From Mytilinidion resinicola (lineage: Eukaryota > Ascomycota > Dothideomycetes > Mytilinidiales > Mytilinidiaceae), in NCBI RefSeq assembly GCF_010093595.1, contig NW_022985438.1, forward strand, positions 609,241 through 673,240: 64,000 nt of DNA, given 5' to 3'. Made by a program: the position numbers and the translations under genes. Below the pieces are notes generated by a model. The model was not told the origin of the DNA and ran no database searches. It worked only from the letters and a program-made list of their open reading frames with translations. Of this stretch, positions 34,585 through 46,831 are shown in pieces (position 1 is the stretch's first letter; every line of letters starts with the position of its first letter).

Positions 34585-35660
34585 TTTGGACTTGGATCGT
34601 AAGAGTAGATTGAAAAGAATGAAGTGAAGAAGTGAACAGGTGAGTGGCAGAACTAGCAGTGAGGGTCAAGTTGAGGTCGGGTCAAGGAATACCGAATGTA
34701 GCATGGCACATGCAGCACGGCCAAGTGCCTGGATGTGTTACCTGATATTGCCTACCCCGCTGCTGATCTATCCATGCGCCGGCTCTGTGATTTGCATTGA
34801 GGCAATCAACTCGGCCTCTTGTCAGCGGATCGTGATTTGATCACGGCTTCTTTCCGAGTGAATATCAGCAACGCTGTCCCGGCACATCGGCAGACAGACC
34901 TCGGACGCCACCGAAGCAAAGCACCTCTACACCTTGCCAAGGCCAGCATTTACTGGCAGCTTACATGTTCGCAACCAAAGGGTTGGCGTCGGCTCTGGGA
35001 ACGACCCGTGGACGGGAAAGGCGTCGTTAATCAATGCGGGGTTGAGCCGCATCCTTCGCTTCGCTAGTGAATGCGACCACAAGATACAACATCATGAGAA
35101 ACCGGATGAATCGACAGCTCCTTGTAATTCGTAGTTCAATTGCTGCTGCGCTCTTCTGCCGTCACTAACGACCATGTCATCACCTCCACCGCAGTGCTGT
35201 CCTCCTCTTGTCCACCTTACCCCCACTCCACACTTCATACATCGTAGTTCTGCAAACAAACGCTTTGCATAGTATCCCACAGAATGGCCCTGCTTTCCAG
35301 AAAAGATACAGCCACGTATCGACATTATGTAGCCCCATGTCAAGGTAATAAATTCCCCGTGTGTATGACTCGCATGCGGCTAAACCAATCGAAAAAATCC
35401 GGGCATGCGCTAAATGGACTCCTAACAACGCCGATGCTAAATTTCTGAAGAGGTAGGGAAGGATCCGCCCGGAGACGAGACCATCATTGAGAAAGAAGAA
35501 CAAAACAAATTCGTACACGACGGGTATACAGTGCGAAAACCAAAACTATCATACAAGGTGTAAAGGCCTACATGCGTGTAGGGTATCATAAAAGAAGCTT
35601 TCGAAGTCATTCCTGTGAAGAGGCTTCTAAAAAGTGGTAGGAGCGAATGAATCGTAATGT
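34585..35660. other. intergenic region
   Basis: 1.08 kb that includes the GH125 promoter (right of 34584 on the minus strand) and the 3' region of the next gene. No supported gene or repeat. Confidence 0.5.
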
Positions 35661-37823
35661 TCAAAGCACGGCTCCGCCGAGGTATCCAAAATCGGTCATG
35701 AGTTGCTCGAGCTGAGTCATGGTAGCATCTGACCTTAAGCTCTGTTCAACTCTAGGGGTTGACGAGTCTGCAAATGCCGTTAGGGGAGTCGAAGCTTTGG
35801 TGAGAGTGGCTTCTGATGCAGTCTGATAATCTGGGAGTGAGTATCCTTGAAAGCCATCGGCGAGTGCAAAGCATGTGGCGTGCCGACGAGATGCGCTTTC
35901 AGGTCGGGCGATATGAAAGTTGAAGGAAGTTCCAAGCGTAGTAGAGTTCCGGAAAGCGGGATCATGAGCGACACGAGTACCATGGCCTACGGGCGATGAG
36001 TGGCCAGACTTGGGACTTTCGTCGTTTAACGAAGCTGTTTCGTATAATGCGTTCAGGTCGCCCATGTATTGGCCAGAGAGTCTCTGTGGTGTCTCAATGT
36101 CGCTCGAGCTTGTTGTTATCGAGCTCAATGTAGGAGAGTGAACTCCGTCTCCATCCGATGAGAGCGCCGGAAACTCGATGGACGTGGTGCTCCATAGGGA
36201 GAAGTGACTGGTCGGTTCCTCGCAAGCCCCTGCCTCTGCAAAGTCTCGGGAGTCATCGCACCCGTCAACATTTCGGTTGTGGAAAAAGAGGGGTTCTGGA
36301 ACAAGATAAGACGGCAAATTCGGTAGTTCTTTGCCAACGAGTGGCATGCTTCGTAGGAATGGCTCTGGTTCTTCTCCGCGCCGTGATGGCGGACGCGAAT
36401 CGTTACTTGGCGGCGTTGCGAGGAAAGTCGTCCACATTGCGCCTGGCGTCTGCATGTTGTTGTCGTCCTCGTTCTTCGCCTCCTGTATCTGATCAGGAAT
36501 CAGAAGAAGCTCGTCATACACAACGGTATTGCGAAGAGGCGACGGCTCTCTGACTTTGCCAACAGACATCGATCGTCGGCGATACAATACTTCGGCCCCT
36601 TCCCTCGATTCTCGCACCTGGCGTGGAGACTTTGAACGCCTGTGCTCTGCTGAAAGCGCCCTTCCTCGTAGCGGAGTCCTCTCACCGGGTACCAGAGAAG
36701 AATCCTGTGCCTGCGAACAGGCTCTTTTAGGCGGCGGTGGATTTTCTTCTACTAGATGTGGAAAGCGGAGATCGTCACTGGGACCCACCGGGTGGCTTCT
36801 CAATGGAGAGAAATTGGCGGATTGAGCATTTGGTGCTACTGGCAACGTAAAAGGTATTTCGGAGACTCCAGTGGAGAATGGGATAAGCTCGCGCCGCTCA
36901 TCAAGACCGCTAATGAGAACCGGGGACCCAATCTGAAGCTCATGGGTACCCCGTGCATGCCTGCTGCGACCACGTTGCTCTTCAAAAAGTGTGGATTTCC
37001 CAAAGTTGACCCTTTCGAAAGTGGCCTTGATTTTGTCACTGGCTTCCTTGAAATCGAATAGAGTCGTTTTCAAGCTTTCGCTTGGTGAGCCAGCGGCTGA
37101 TTTGGCAAGCCTACGGAAAGGCGATCGGGAGCGAGCTCGAGAGGGGCTGTCGTAACCAGCAGAGCGCGGATAGTCTCCATCATTACTCGCGAGGTACTTC
37201 ATGTCCAAGTGTGGGCGCTTTCGGTGCTCTGCGAGGCCGTGGGAAGAGGTAATGATCTTCGGCAGCGGAAGTGGCGCAGGTCTTGGGTTAAGATACTTGT
37301 CCTCTGGATTGAGTGTATGAACTCCAGATGATGTGGAACTGGCGGAGTTGCTTCTGCTCCTAGAATCGTAGGGTACCTCGAGCACGTTCAGAGGCTGGCC
37401 AGGAAGCAGAGGGCACAAAGTGGTCGAGGGTTGTGACGGGTCATGGCACTCGTTGTGGCCGTCTACCCGGTACTAGGTAAGAGATGATGGGTTGGTGATT
37501 GATTCTGATATCAAGCGTGGACGATTGCTTACGTAGTACCAATACGTTCCACCCATTTTAAGAGCACCATTACGCCTCAAGCCAGGGGAGCTAAGATCGC
37601 CATCACATATGATATCCTCGAAGCTATAGCATCCAGACCAGAAGTTTTTACCTTTTCGGAGATCCAGCTTCATGGCATACGGTTTGTTGAAGTTGTCCCA
37701 CGAGCCGAGTAGCTCAATAGTCCTCGCAGCCGGTGCGGACTCGCTGAAAGATTGATCAGTATAGCCTAGCGCAAGAAAGAGAAGCGCCTACAATAGAAAG
37801 GTTACAAGCGTAGTGGATGGCAT
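35661..37823 (-). CDS. protein with N-terminal glycogen-binding-like (AMPK1-CBM) module
   Basis: Three exons on the minus strand, 37792-37823, 37533-37743 and 35661-37472; predicted 684 aa. The joins give a compact N-terminal domain (about 1-95): MPSTTLVTFLFES, then TIELLGSWDNF, KNFWSGCYSF, GGTYWYYYRVDGHNE and CPLLPGQPLNVLEVP. This is the strand order and Trp spacing of the glycogen-binding CBM found in AMPK beta subunits (beta strand, G-S-W-D-N, a central W, then YYYRVDG). The remaining 590 residues are Ser/Pro/Arg-rich and almost certainly disordered, with many SP/RxxS phosphorylation-like sites and conserved islands (WTTFLATPPSNDSRPPS, LGTSFNFHIARP). I infer a glycogen- or glucan-associated scaffold or signalling protein. 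No enzyme domain is visible. Confidence 0.75.
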
Positions 37824-40478
37824 GGTGCGAATCGATGTTGAACTGAAGCAAATGCAGCAAGTGTTGGTATGTGACTATCCAGAAAGAAGACGGCAAATCT
37901 TCTAGGCCTGCCGGTACTTGATCTCAGAGTCCTCAGCGAATGGGACAAAAGAGCAAAAGCATTAATATGATACTGGGGCTTTCAGTGAGCGTTGTCTATC
38001 AAGCGAGCACTAAGACCACCCACCTGATAATATGAAAAGGTAAATAGAGCGAATCCAAGCGTATATCTGAGAGATTGGCGGGTAGTCGACCTGGATTATA
38101 GTCCTCCGTGCAGTGCGTTGGTTGATTCTCAATTGGCAGGTCCCGTCAGGGCGCGGTGGAAGCTTGGAACAGCGAGTGTCGGTGCCGAGAAAGTTGGAAA
38201 CGCTCCTGAAGCCAGTGCGGCGTAGATGCGGATCGAGGGCCAGTGAGAAGAGCAGCAGTAAGCGCCGTGCGGACAGACAGTGGATGAGGCTTCAGTGGCA
38301 GAGAGGAAACAGCTGGGGCACGAAATGGGACAGGGGAACAGAGGGTGTAAAGGTAGATGCGGCAGCAGAAGTCGGCATCGCAGGCAAGGCAGGAAGAAAG
38401 CAGCAGACGGCGAGACAGCAAGCAGGATGGAGTCTGGCAGCCTTCCACCAAGCAGAAGGAACTGAGGGGCCTCCGGATGTTGAGGCTGGCGTTGGAGGGC
38501 CTGGGCGAGAGGTCAGCTCTTGTTCATCAAACAGTGGCTGTGGAGCTGCAACCGGGAGCCACTCACGGGCGCGCACGCGAGGAAGCTTTCAATGGCGACT
38601 TGCTGCATCCCGGCGCGTCCAGAGACATGCTGATGCGCGCTGGAGGCGTGTGGAGAGCGGCTGGTCCTTCATCTCGGCGCTGCGTCCGGCGCCCGCCAAC
38701 CGCCAGCGATGATGCTTGCGGACATCCTCGAGGACCGCGAGCAGCGCCGGGCAGTCACGCAGCCGTGGGCGTGGGCAGACGCCGACGAAGACGAGACTGA
38801 GGCCGTGACGGTTCCAGGGCTGCCGGATTCGCCGCCAGGGGCCATGCGGGCTCTTCCAGTGCCATGGACGCATCCCTGCGCGCTGTGGCGCTGACCCCTG
38901 TGTCTAGCCCGAAGCGGAGGAGCTGGTAAGTTTGCAGCCAATTGATGCCCCGGCGAGGGTCCGTGGCGCCGAGCGAGTCCCCTTGGGGCCTGGCGCAGCT
39001 TCCTCCGGCAACGTGCTTCCAAGGCTCCCCTCAGACGATCGCCCAGCCTTATTGCCAGGTTGCGGATGGAGGCCCGGCACTTGCTGCTCGCTCTGACGTG
39101 TCTGCAGCCGTGCCAACCGCATTTCGCCATGGGTTTCCAGTTCCTGTCCACTTCTGCGCCACGGCACCTATCCTCGGCCGTCCCGATGCTCCATTCGATG
39201 CCTGCCGATAAGCGCTGCGCGGGCTGCGCGGGCTACGCGGACTGCCTCCACAGCGGCAAGCCGAGACGCTGTCTGTGACCGGCCCCAACCCACCTGAATC
39301 GTTCGCCTTGATGCTGAGCCGCCAGACCCTCTTGTCAATCAATGGCCTTTGGCACGCGCGCATGGCACGGCACAGGAGGCGGCGAGGCTGCATCTACCCC
39401 CGGCCGCCCCACGATGGATGATCTGCGGCCCTCTTATCGGGATTATTGGAGGGGTCCCAATCCAGCAAGCGTCGGGACGCGAGCGTCCAACTTTCGACAA
39501 ACGCAGAGCTTGGAAGAGTCGCTTCCGTGTGACGTTTTAACCTTCACTAGTTCAATTGCGTCCGTGTCAGGGTGCGCACCAAGCTCGAGAACGTGCTGGC
39601 AAGTGAATGAGCCACATGTTCGCTGCACAGGCCTTCTTGCTCGAGATTGGTATCACAGCACAAGTACGACCCTCCAAGTCTAAACCTCAGGCGGACAGCA
39701 GCACCCCTTGAGTTTTTTGGCTTAAAAGTGCTGCACAGCTGCCATCTATCTCGAGAGCCACGGATGGTCCCGAAGCCTCAAGTCCCACAGCAGCTCCGCC
39801 ATAGTCACCGCGTGCGCCACTGATCTTCAAATCTCCAGCACTCCAGCCAACCTGCTTCCAGGGGCTTTCTCGGAGTCGCTGCAGGGACAAGAGTCTTTTC
39901 ACCGACAAATCCTTATTGGAATCTATTGTACCCGTGCTCTTTTGACTTGCTTGCCTCGCATTCCGTTGTATTTGTATTCTTCCGCTATGAGGAGACTTTG
40001 CTGTCTGTCTACGAATCCCGAGAGATTATACTCGTATTGAGTTCTGACTCTCATTGCTCGGGAAGCAACATGTATCCAGAATCACAAGTATGCCACGCAA
40101 ATGTGAGACCTGCCAGGGCAGTGCGAAAAATTTCTGGCGTCTTCCAATTGCAGGTATTCATGCAGAGGTATGCCTGAGACAGACGTAATTGCAAACCCTT
40201 CGATATATGATTCTTGATAGTTAGTACTTCTATGCATTCGTTTCGATCATTAAGACGACGCTTGACTTCATGCAATGGGTTGTACAAGTAGCCAGGGGGC
40301 TAGTCAACCGATATGTCAACACAGTCCTGATGTAGAACCAGCCCGAAATTCTTCTCGAGCCTGATGAAGTTCGAATGTGGAGCTGATAAATGTGGAGGCC
40401 CGAGCTTGGCAGCGCATCATCAACTTTCGACTTCATGCGTGAACTTTTGTCGGAGCCAACTCTACTTTAACAGCCATC
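37824..40478. other. 2.65-kb GC-rich gene-free region
   Basis: This lies between two divergent genes. Many overlapping open frames exist on both strands between 38110 and 39700, but their composition (Arg/Ala/Ser-rich in every frame) is what GC-rich non-coding DNA produces, and none shows a family motif or plausible splicing. The stretch probably holds a long promoter or leader of the CBM gene and may contain a non-coding transcript. Confidence 0.45.
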
Positions 40479-41261
40479 ATGAAAGCCACCCGGTGTTTCC
40501 CCACGAGGCCCTTCCAGTGCGCTCTCCGCGCAGACACCTCGAAAGGCTCGCCACTGCGACGCAGCTCAATTGCTTCAAACCAGCATCTCCGACCCCCCGC
40601 TCGGTCCACCAAAATACCTCCGCAACACGTCCGCACTCTACACACATCTCGAGCAATGCTCTCACGCCCAAAGTCGACCGATCGTGGCCCCGCCAGCACC
40701 GAAGACACTCAAACCGACTTTGGCAATCTCGACGTGCTTGGGAACACGCCGGCCCCGTCTACTAGCATAGACGCTTGCACCAACGATGGATTTCATCTAA
40801 ACAACGGGCTCAAGATGCATGGCTGCGGCGCGCTCCTCATAGGAGGGGAGGCGTTTCGGTGGCAGCCATGGGCGCAGCAGAACGGAAAGCTGAAGAACGT
40901 AAAGGGCCAGTGGGAGGTGGGGAAGGAGGCCTGGGGAGCGTTAGATCTCGTGTGGCCGAAGCCTGGTACGAACAGCTTGAGGCGGAGATAATGTCGCTAT
41001 CTGCTTCTTCCTGTCAATGCTCGATGCATAGTACTTGCTGAGACTAACTATTGGTCCACAGATTTGCTTATAATTGGCACGGGCCCCCAAGTAATACCAG
41101 TATCACCTGCAACCAGGAAACAGATCAATGACTTGGGCATACGGCTTGAGGTCCAGGATACTAGGAATGCCGCCTCACAATTCAACCTGCTCGCAACAGA
41201 GAGAGGGGTTCAACAGGTTGCAGCTGCAATGATACCCATCGGGTGGAGAGAAGCTAAATGA
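40479..41261 (+). CDS. mitochondrial complex I assembly factor, NDUFAF3-like
   Basis: Two exons, 40479-40965 and 41062-41261, with a 96-base intron; predicted 228 aa. The N-terminal 65 residues are rich in Arg, Ser and Pro with few acidic residues (MKATRCFPTRPFQCALRADT) and fit a mitochondrial targeting sequence. The domain (formerly DUF498, Mth938-like) follows: TSIDACTNDGFHLNNGLKMHG, GALLIGGEAFRWQPW, LVWPKPDLLIIGTGPQVIPVSP, and LATERGVQQVAAAMIPIGW. NDUFAF3 helps assemble early intermediates of respiratory complex I in the matrix. The join PKP-DLLIIG is exact for the family. The gene converges with the MFS gene 332 bases downstream. Confidence 0.92.
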
Positions 41262-41593
41262 TTGGAACATTGCCGCTTGTATATCAAAATGTAAAAACAG
41301 TAAGTACCAAGTCAGGCATACCTTTAAAAACAATAAGTGTTCGAACGACGGAGAGCTCTATTGTAGGGACCGACATCGACGATAGTGAGAAGCATAGATA
41401 CATGTATCATGAACGCCCAGGTCGCAAGCCGCTGTATCCTATAAGATCTAAATAATTATCTTAGAATGCTACACAAACTTCGTAGCTGGCCAACCTCAGA
41501 ATCTTTACCAAATAATAAGTGTCTATATCATCCCATTCTCCTACTTCTGATTTATCTTCTCTATTCCCCCCGCTAGTCTTTTCGAGTAACCTT
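41262..41593. other. short convergent intergenic region
   Basis: 332 bases between two convergent stop codons. It is AT-rich and presumably holds both terminators. No gene seen. Confidence 0.5.
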
Positions 41594-43327
41594 TCACGGT
41601 CCCTCTGCAATACCGCTGGCCTCCCGATCAGTCGAACGCCTCCCGGTGGAGCAAAAAGCTATTGGAATAGCAGAGACTCCGCTAATCACAGCAAGAACGA
41701 GAGACATGATTGCCCAGCCATAGGCGTCTTTTAAGGCCCCCGCCATCAAAGGACCAATGAGACAGCCGAGACCCTGGAACGATACAAAGAGGCCGTATGC
41801 CTGTCCATAAACGCTCTTCTTGTCGATAAATTTCGGGTCGTCTCGCTCCTTGGTATTTACCACTCGGCTCACTTCCGCCATGAGGGATGAGAGCGTCAAT
41901 GCTCCTGCAGTCCCATTTAGAATAAGCAGAATGCAGAGGAGGATCACTTGGCCATCTGAATTATGGTTGACGAAGCGCAGGCAGAGCAAAGATGGACAGC
42001 CAACGACAAAGCCTGCGGCGGCCAACACTCGAGTCCCCATGCGATCCGAAAGCGAGCCTATTATCGGGCTGAATAGGACGATAGGTCCTAGATACGGCAG
42101 GAAAATGAGGCCCGCCCGAGTGGCGGTCCATCCGAAGGTGGCTTTTACGAAGAGCGGAAGGACCTGTCATGTCAGTAAGAATGATTTTGCGGAGTGTAAT
42201 CGAGTACTGACACTTTGAAAGGAAGTCATGAGTCCTTGCTGGACGGTGGTTCCCCATAGAGCGGCCAGCAGCCTTGGAGATCGGAGGAGAAGTAAGATGC
42301 GCGGTATTCGCCGGCCCTGTTCCAACAAGCCAACTTTGTCGATTTCGGATGCCGACTTCGATGGCTGGGTGTCCATTCCTACGGAAGGAGTTCGTACACA
42401 CAGCTGAACGACCGGCGTAGGTTGTGCCTCCAGATCTCTCATTGATGTCCGATGAGATGCTTCCCGATGTCCTATGATATTTTCTGTTGTTTCCTTTTCC
42501 ACCATGGTCACGCGTAGAATCCCATCCACGCCGATGACAGAAAACGCCATCGCAAACACCGCATAGTAGCCTGAATGGTCGAACACGAAACCGCCAAGCG
42601 CTGGTGCGCATAAAGAGGCAAGGGGACCGGCCACAGACATACAGCCCATAGCTTGTCCGATACGTCCTTGATCCACACTGTCCGAAAGCAGGGCCATGCC
42701 GACGGTCCATACAATTGCTCCCGTCAAGCCCTCGAGCACTCCAGCGATGACGAACAGCGATAGACATCTGGAGAGACATAGAAGGAGTGTCGCCACAAGC
42801 AAAGATAGCATTCCGGCGAGGAAAGGGATCTTTCTTGAACAGAACTGATCTGTCAGCCATCCAGCGAACGCTAAACTATGTCAGCCGGAAACAAGTGGAA
42901 GGCCATATTCCGCCTGGTGGACAGTCCACTTACGAGACCCGACAATAAGACCAGCTCCATAGCCCCCGAGGACAATGGAAATCCAGTACTGCACTAAAGC
43001 CTATCAGAACAAGCCGGCCGGAGACAGCAAGTCACTCACCTTGGTCCATTGATATGCTGACCCGTTCGCTCAAGGCAAATGGCAAGACAGGTGCCGCCTT
43101 CAACCATCAATGATTATGCCATACACGAGAAGGATGACGACTTACGATTGCGTAACTAAAATTGCTCTGGAATCTCGTTAGCCTCGCCGACTTTGATCAT
43201 GGTCGGGTCAACTAACAACGAAGCATGCCGAGCAAACAACCACAACTATGAACCATGTCGAGGACCTTCGTCTAAGTAAAAACGGCAGCGAACAGCACGA
43301 AGCCCTGGCCGGGGTTGAACAGTCCAT
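41594..43327 (-). CDS. major facilitator superfamily transporter
   Basis: Six exons on the minus strand: 43217-43327, 43146-43166 (a 21-base micro-exon), 43040-43097, 42934-42993, 42212-42870 and 41594-42163; predicted 492 aa. The N-terminus reads RRSSTWFIVVVVCSACFV, then SNFSYAI from the micro-exon, then AAPVLPFALSERVSI. The MFS loop 2-3 motif GWLTDQFCSRKIPF lies near residue 95, and hydrophobic segments continue to give about 12 helices with a cytosolic central loop (about 225-290). The arrangement resembles the vesicular amine/DHA1 branch (PVLPF motif in helix 1). The substrate is unknown; small drugs, polyamines or metabolites are typical. All introns are 46-63 bases. The exact start is inferred, because no earlier in-frame ATG exists in the first exon. 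Confidence 0.85.
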
Positions 43328-44841
43328 AGTTCGAGATCTGATGCTGAAACTGTGGATAAAACCAGCCACAGGATTCCAGCTGTGCAAAAAAACAATACGA
43401 AGATTCCCGCTGACTTTTAAACATTCTTCTCCTGCGCATCCCAGGGGGTGACATCAGTCCGGGCGTAGCAATGATATCCCTATCTCGAGGGCACCCATAG
43501 CCGGGTTACGTTCTTCCCGTGCGGCTAACAGAGAGCAATCTGTTTCAGTGTGGTTTGCTACTCAGAAACGAGTCACGGTATTGCGGATGTGTGACTATAG
43601 CTTCCGTGCTCGCTCTCCTACCGACCACCATTATTTGGGATATCGGGATTTTTCGCGGGAAGACGCAATTGCCAGGCGTTCTAACCGGCTGATAGAGCCG
43701 CAATTGTCGTGTGATCTGGGCGTGACGTAGAGCGCATTAGGCGTATGGTGCAACCTACGGCTATCGCAAGCTTTATGAGATTGTAAATGCCGGCACTGTG
43801 TGACGAGATATGTATAAACAGGGAGAAACATCGTAGGAATGACGTTTTTTTCGAGGGAGATTGAGCCTTCGCTGTCGTTGCCGCTTGGCCAGAAATGTGT
43901 TGCACCAAGGCTACTTGCACTTTACATACACGTAAAGTTCCTCCGAAATAGAGTGAGGTCCAGTACCCATAGTCTCGATGGGAAAGTGGGCTACTGCACC
44001 CGGAAAGATAGGCCCCAACTTTCAACCTCAGAGGCTACCATGCAAAGAGCACTAAGAGAAGAAGACGAGACCTTGAATCAATGGGCTTGGACAAAGATCC
44101 AGCCTTTCGGAACCCGCACCATCTTATCTTATCAGCGTAAGCATTTACACTGGCGCTTTTACCACTGTAGTAGTACGGATAGGTACTTGTAGCGGAGCCT
44201 GCAGGATCCGTGCACCAGAGTTCAGCAGCTTTCCCTCCAGAATTCAACACCCAAACCCAATAACTCTTGGGAACGTTTTACCGAGTCGTGTGCATGACGA
44301 CACGCAGTACTTCTTGGGTTGAATTCATGGTGTTTTGGTGGTATTCTCGCTAATCTCGCCGAGATAGGTCTCGACCACCCTGGCTACTACTGCAAGACAT
44401 TGATTGGACGACTTCATGGCTTGGAAACAATGGAACTCTGCGCGCACGCCGGCTGGAGATAACTTAACACCGTACAGACAGCGGTCGATGATGCGTCAGT
44501 TGTGCCTGTTGCTTAGCAGAGCCCGCGATATGGCCAGTTCGGTTGGGGACTGCGGACGCCGGCGCAAGACGCCTACATGCAGACTCAATCCCACAGCCAA
44601 TCAGAGCATCGACTGGCTACTGCTCCGGCCTAGTCGCAGCAGTTAAATCCGACCTGCATACTGCCCTCCACCAACAGGACCGTGTATAAGAGTAGGTAGC
44701 CTTCTTCCTGTTCTATTCCGTTCCCATTCATACCAAGCTCGTTCTTCTTCTCTCTGTCTTCTCCCATTCCAATCATCCTCTGCGAAAATAGAGGCCTACC
44801 ACAACCTTGCAATTTCGCTCTACACACATCACACTTCCACC
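43328..44841. other. intergenic region
   Basis: 1.5 kb with no supported gene. It contains the divergent promoters of the MFS gene (minus) and the first SDR gene (plus). A TATA-like box (tgtataagagtagg) lies near 44680 and a pyrimidine-rich leader follows from 44700. Confidence 0.5.
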
Positions 44842-45647
44842 ATGTCGACACCACTTGCAGGAAAGGTTGCCATCGTCACTGGCGGTTCCAAGGGCATAGG
44901 CGCCGCCACCGTTGTCGAGCTTGCCAAGCAAGGCGCCAAAGTCGTTATCAATTTCTCGTCCGACGCCACACCCGCCGAGGAGCTCGTTAAGCAGATTGGG
45001 CCCGATAATGCCCTTACCGTCAAAGCTGACGCAGCGAGTGTGGCTGGCATCGAAGAATTGGTAAAGCAAACCGTTGCCAAATTTGGCAGAATCGACATCT
45101 TGATTCCGAATGCCGGTGTCCTCCCGATGAAAGACCTGGAGAGCACCACTGAGGCGGACTTCGACAGGACATTCGCAATCAATGTCAAGGGTCCCTACTT
45201 CTTGGCCCAGGTGAGTGTTCATCTTATGAGGCTTGGAAGATTATGGATCACGCTTACTAAAACCCATCCCAGAAAGCCGCCCCCCACATGTCGGAAGGCG
45301 GTCACATCGTCTTCCTCTCTACAAGTCTTTGCGCAGCGTCAACCGTCGCGCCCAACTACCTTCTTTACAACAGCACCAAGGGCGCGATTGAACAGATGAC
45401 ACGAGTCATGGCGAAAGACCTTGGCCGGAAAGGCATTTCGGTGAACGCGGTTGCCCCCGGACCAACAGCTACAGAGCTGTTTATGAGAGGCAAGCCTGAG
45501 CAAGTGATAAAAACCATAGCGGGCCTCAATCCATTCAACAGGATTGGCACGCCAGAGGAGGTTGCTCAGGTTATCGTCATGCTGAGCTCGGGAGCTAGCC
45601 AATGGGTCAATGGTCAGGTGCTTCGAGCGAACGGCGGGTTTGCGTAG
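44842..45647 (+). CDS. short-chain dehydrogenase/reductase
   Basis: Two exons, 44842-45210 and 45273-45647; predicted 247 aa, the size of a classical SDR. The cofactor motif TGGSKGIG is at residues 13-20. The structural NAG motif is present as PNAG (LIPNAGVL, near 92). The catalytic serine is in FLSTS (about 141), followed by Y155-N-S-T-K159. The C-terminal PGPTATELF and NGQVLRANGG are also typical. It resembles 3-oxoacyl-ACP reductase/FabG-like and versicolorin-reductase-like fungal enzymes that use NADP(H) on ketones or alcohols. The substrate is not predictable. A classical TATA and leader precede it. It has no link to the neighbouring MFS gene beyond proximity. Confidence 0.92.
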
Positions 45648-46290
45648 GCAGACAACGCCTTCGTATCTTGTAATTAGATGGACAAGTGAACGAATATTTC
45701 TTGAAACTGGAGTGACACGTTACAAGCTCTCTATAGGGCACCAGCGACGACAATGAAGTGAACATCACATGATGAACTCGAATGAAGCCAAAACTAGTTT
45801 CTCTGAGACTTCAACAATGTGGCTAACGCAAGAGAATCCTACCAGTGATTCATTGTCGATTTTTGCCCCAAGTCCGACTCAGACTCCGCAAAATCAATAA
45901 AAGCTAGCATCAATGTCAAAGCGTTTTTCGGTTCTGTGAATTCAAATTTAGCATGAGCATACAGTTCGAGTAAAAGGTCGGGGGTCGAATGGTTGTACTG
46001 ACGATAACGGAGGGTGGGATCAGGTATGAGCATTTCTCCCTTGCTGCCTCCAGTCCATAGCATTCTTGTAATGTAACGCTATGTAAATGAGGCTCAAATC
46101 CTAATTACTGGGCGCCTTAACAGCAATCCGTCGTCGCATGAAACCCGACAAGAGGGGAATGGAATGGAATAACTTGGCATTGAGTTGCTCGTTCAACTCA
46201 CAGCGTACCATATAGTCAGAATTCTCGCCGCCAACCCAATAGCTTCTCGTTATATTCTTACCCCCTATATCTTGACCAGCATATCACCAA
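45648..46290. other. intergenic region
   Basis: 643 bases between the SDR gene and the small secreted protein gene. No supported gene, repeat or RNA. Confidence 0.5.
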
Positions 46291-46831
46291 ATGCGGCATT
46301 TCGGCTTTCTTCTCTCGTTGGCAACGTTGAGCTATCTATCAACCTCCACACCAACGCCTCAAGATCTCCAAACATTGGATAGAAACTCCCACGGAAGCCT
46401 AGATGTGCTTTGGAGTTTTACGCTCATCGATACGCCGAAAGAGCTGTGTGCGCTCGTCAACTGCCTGGACCATTACATCCCAAAGGCCACAATTGCCATC
46501 CTCTACGAGTCGACTGATCCTGCCAACCAAGGTTCATCCTTCCCCTGGACTCTAAGCAGCGCAGAAGCTTAATAGCTATCTAGGCTGCCATCAAAATCTA
46601 GATGTTTCGAATGATCTGTTGAGCGGTGACTTGAAATCGAAGCCGTATGTTTTTTGCGACAATGCCGTAGCCATCGCCTTTAACGGGCTCGGAGGCGAGG
46701 AGACAATGCCAACGTATGTAGAAGCACGAGCAGCGCCTTGGTGCAATGGCTGGGTCGACAGTCCTCGAATTGATACGACACCGGCTGGGGGAATCATAGA
46801 GCGTTCGTATAACCATACATGTGTATGGTAA
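46291..46831 (+). CDS. small cysteine-containing secreted protein
   Basis: Probably two exons, 46291-46531 and 46584-46831, with a 52-base intron (donor AAG/GTTCAT, acceptor ATCTAG, a CTTAAT branch-like site); predicted 162 aa. Residues 1-19 form a signal peptide (MRHFGFLLSLATLSYLSTS) followed by TPTPQDLQ. The mature part has six cysteines (ELC, VNC, GCH, VFC, PWC, HTC), enough for three disulphides, and ends CVW. There is no recognised family. Size, signal peptide and cysteines fit a candidate secreted effector or small extracellular protein. Without the intron the first frame stops at 46572 after 93 residues and the second frame has no signal peptide. The joined model explains both frames, but the splice is inferred. 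Confidence 0.55.

Noticed and set aside
38113..39393. Long open frames on both strands (up to about 200 codons)
   Set aside because: All frames are Arg/Ala/Ser-rich in the manner of GC-rich non-coding DNA, overlap on both strands and show no domain, splice support or plausible start context.
41258..41455. 65-codon frame overlapping the end of the complex I assembly factor gene
   Set aside because: It lies in the 3' region, is AT-rich and has no recognisable protein features.
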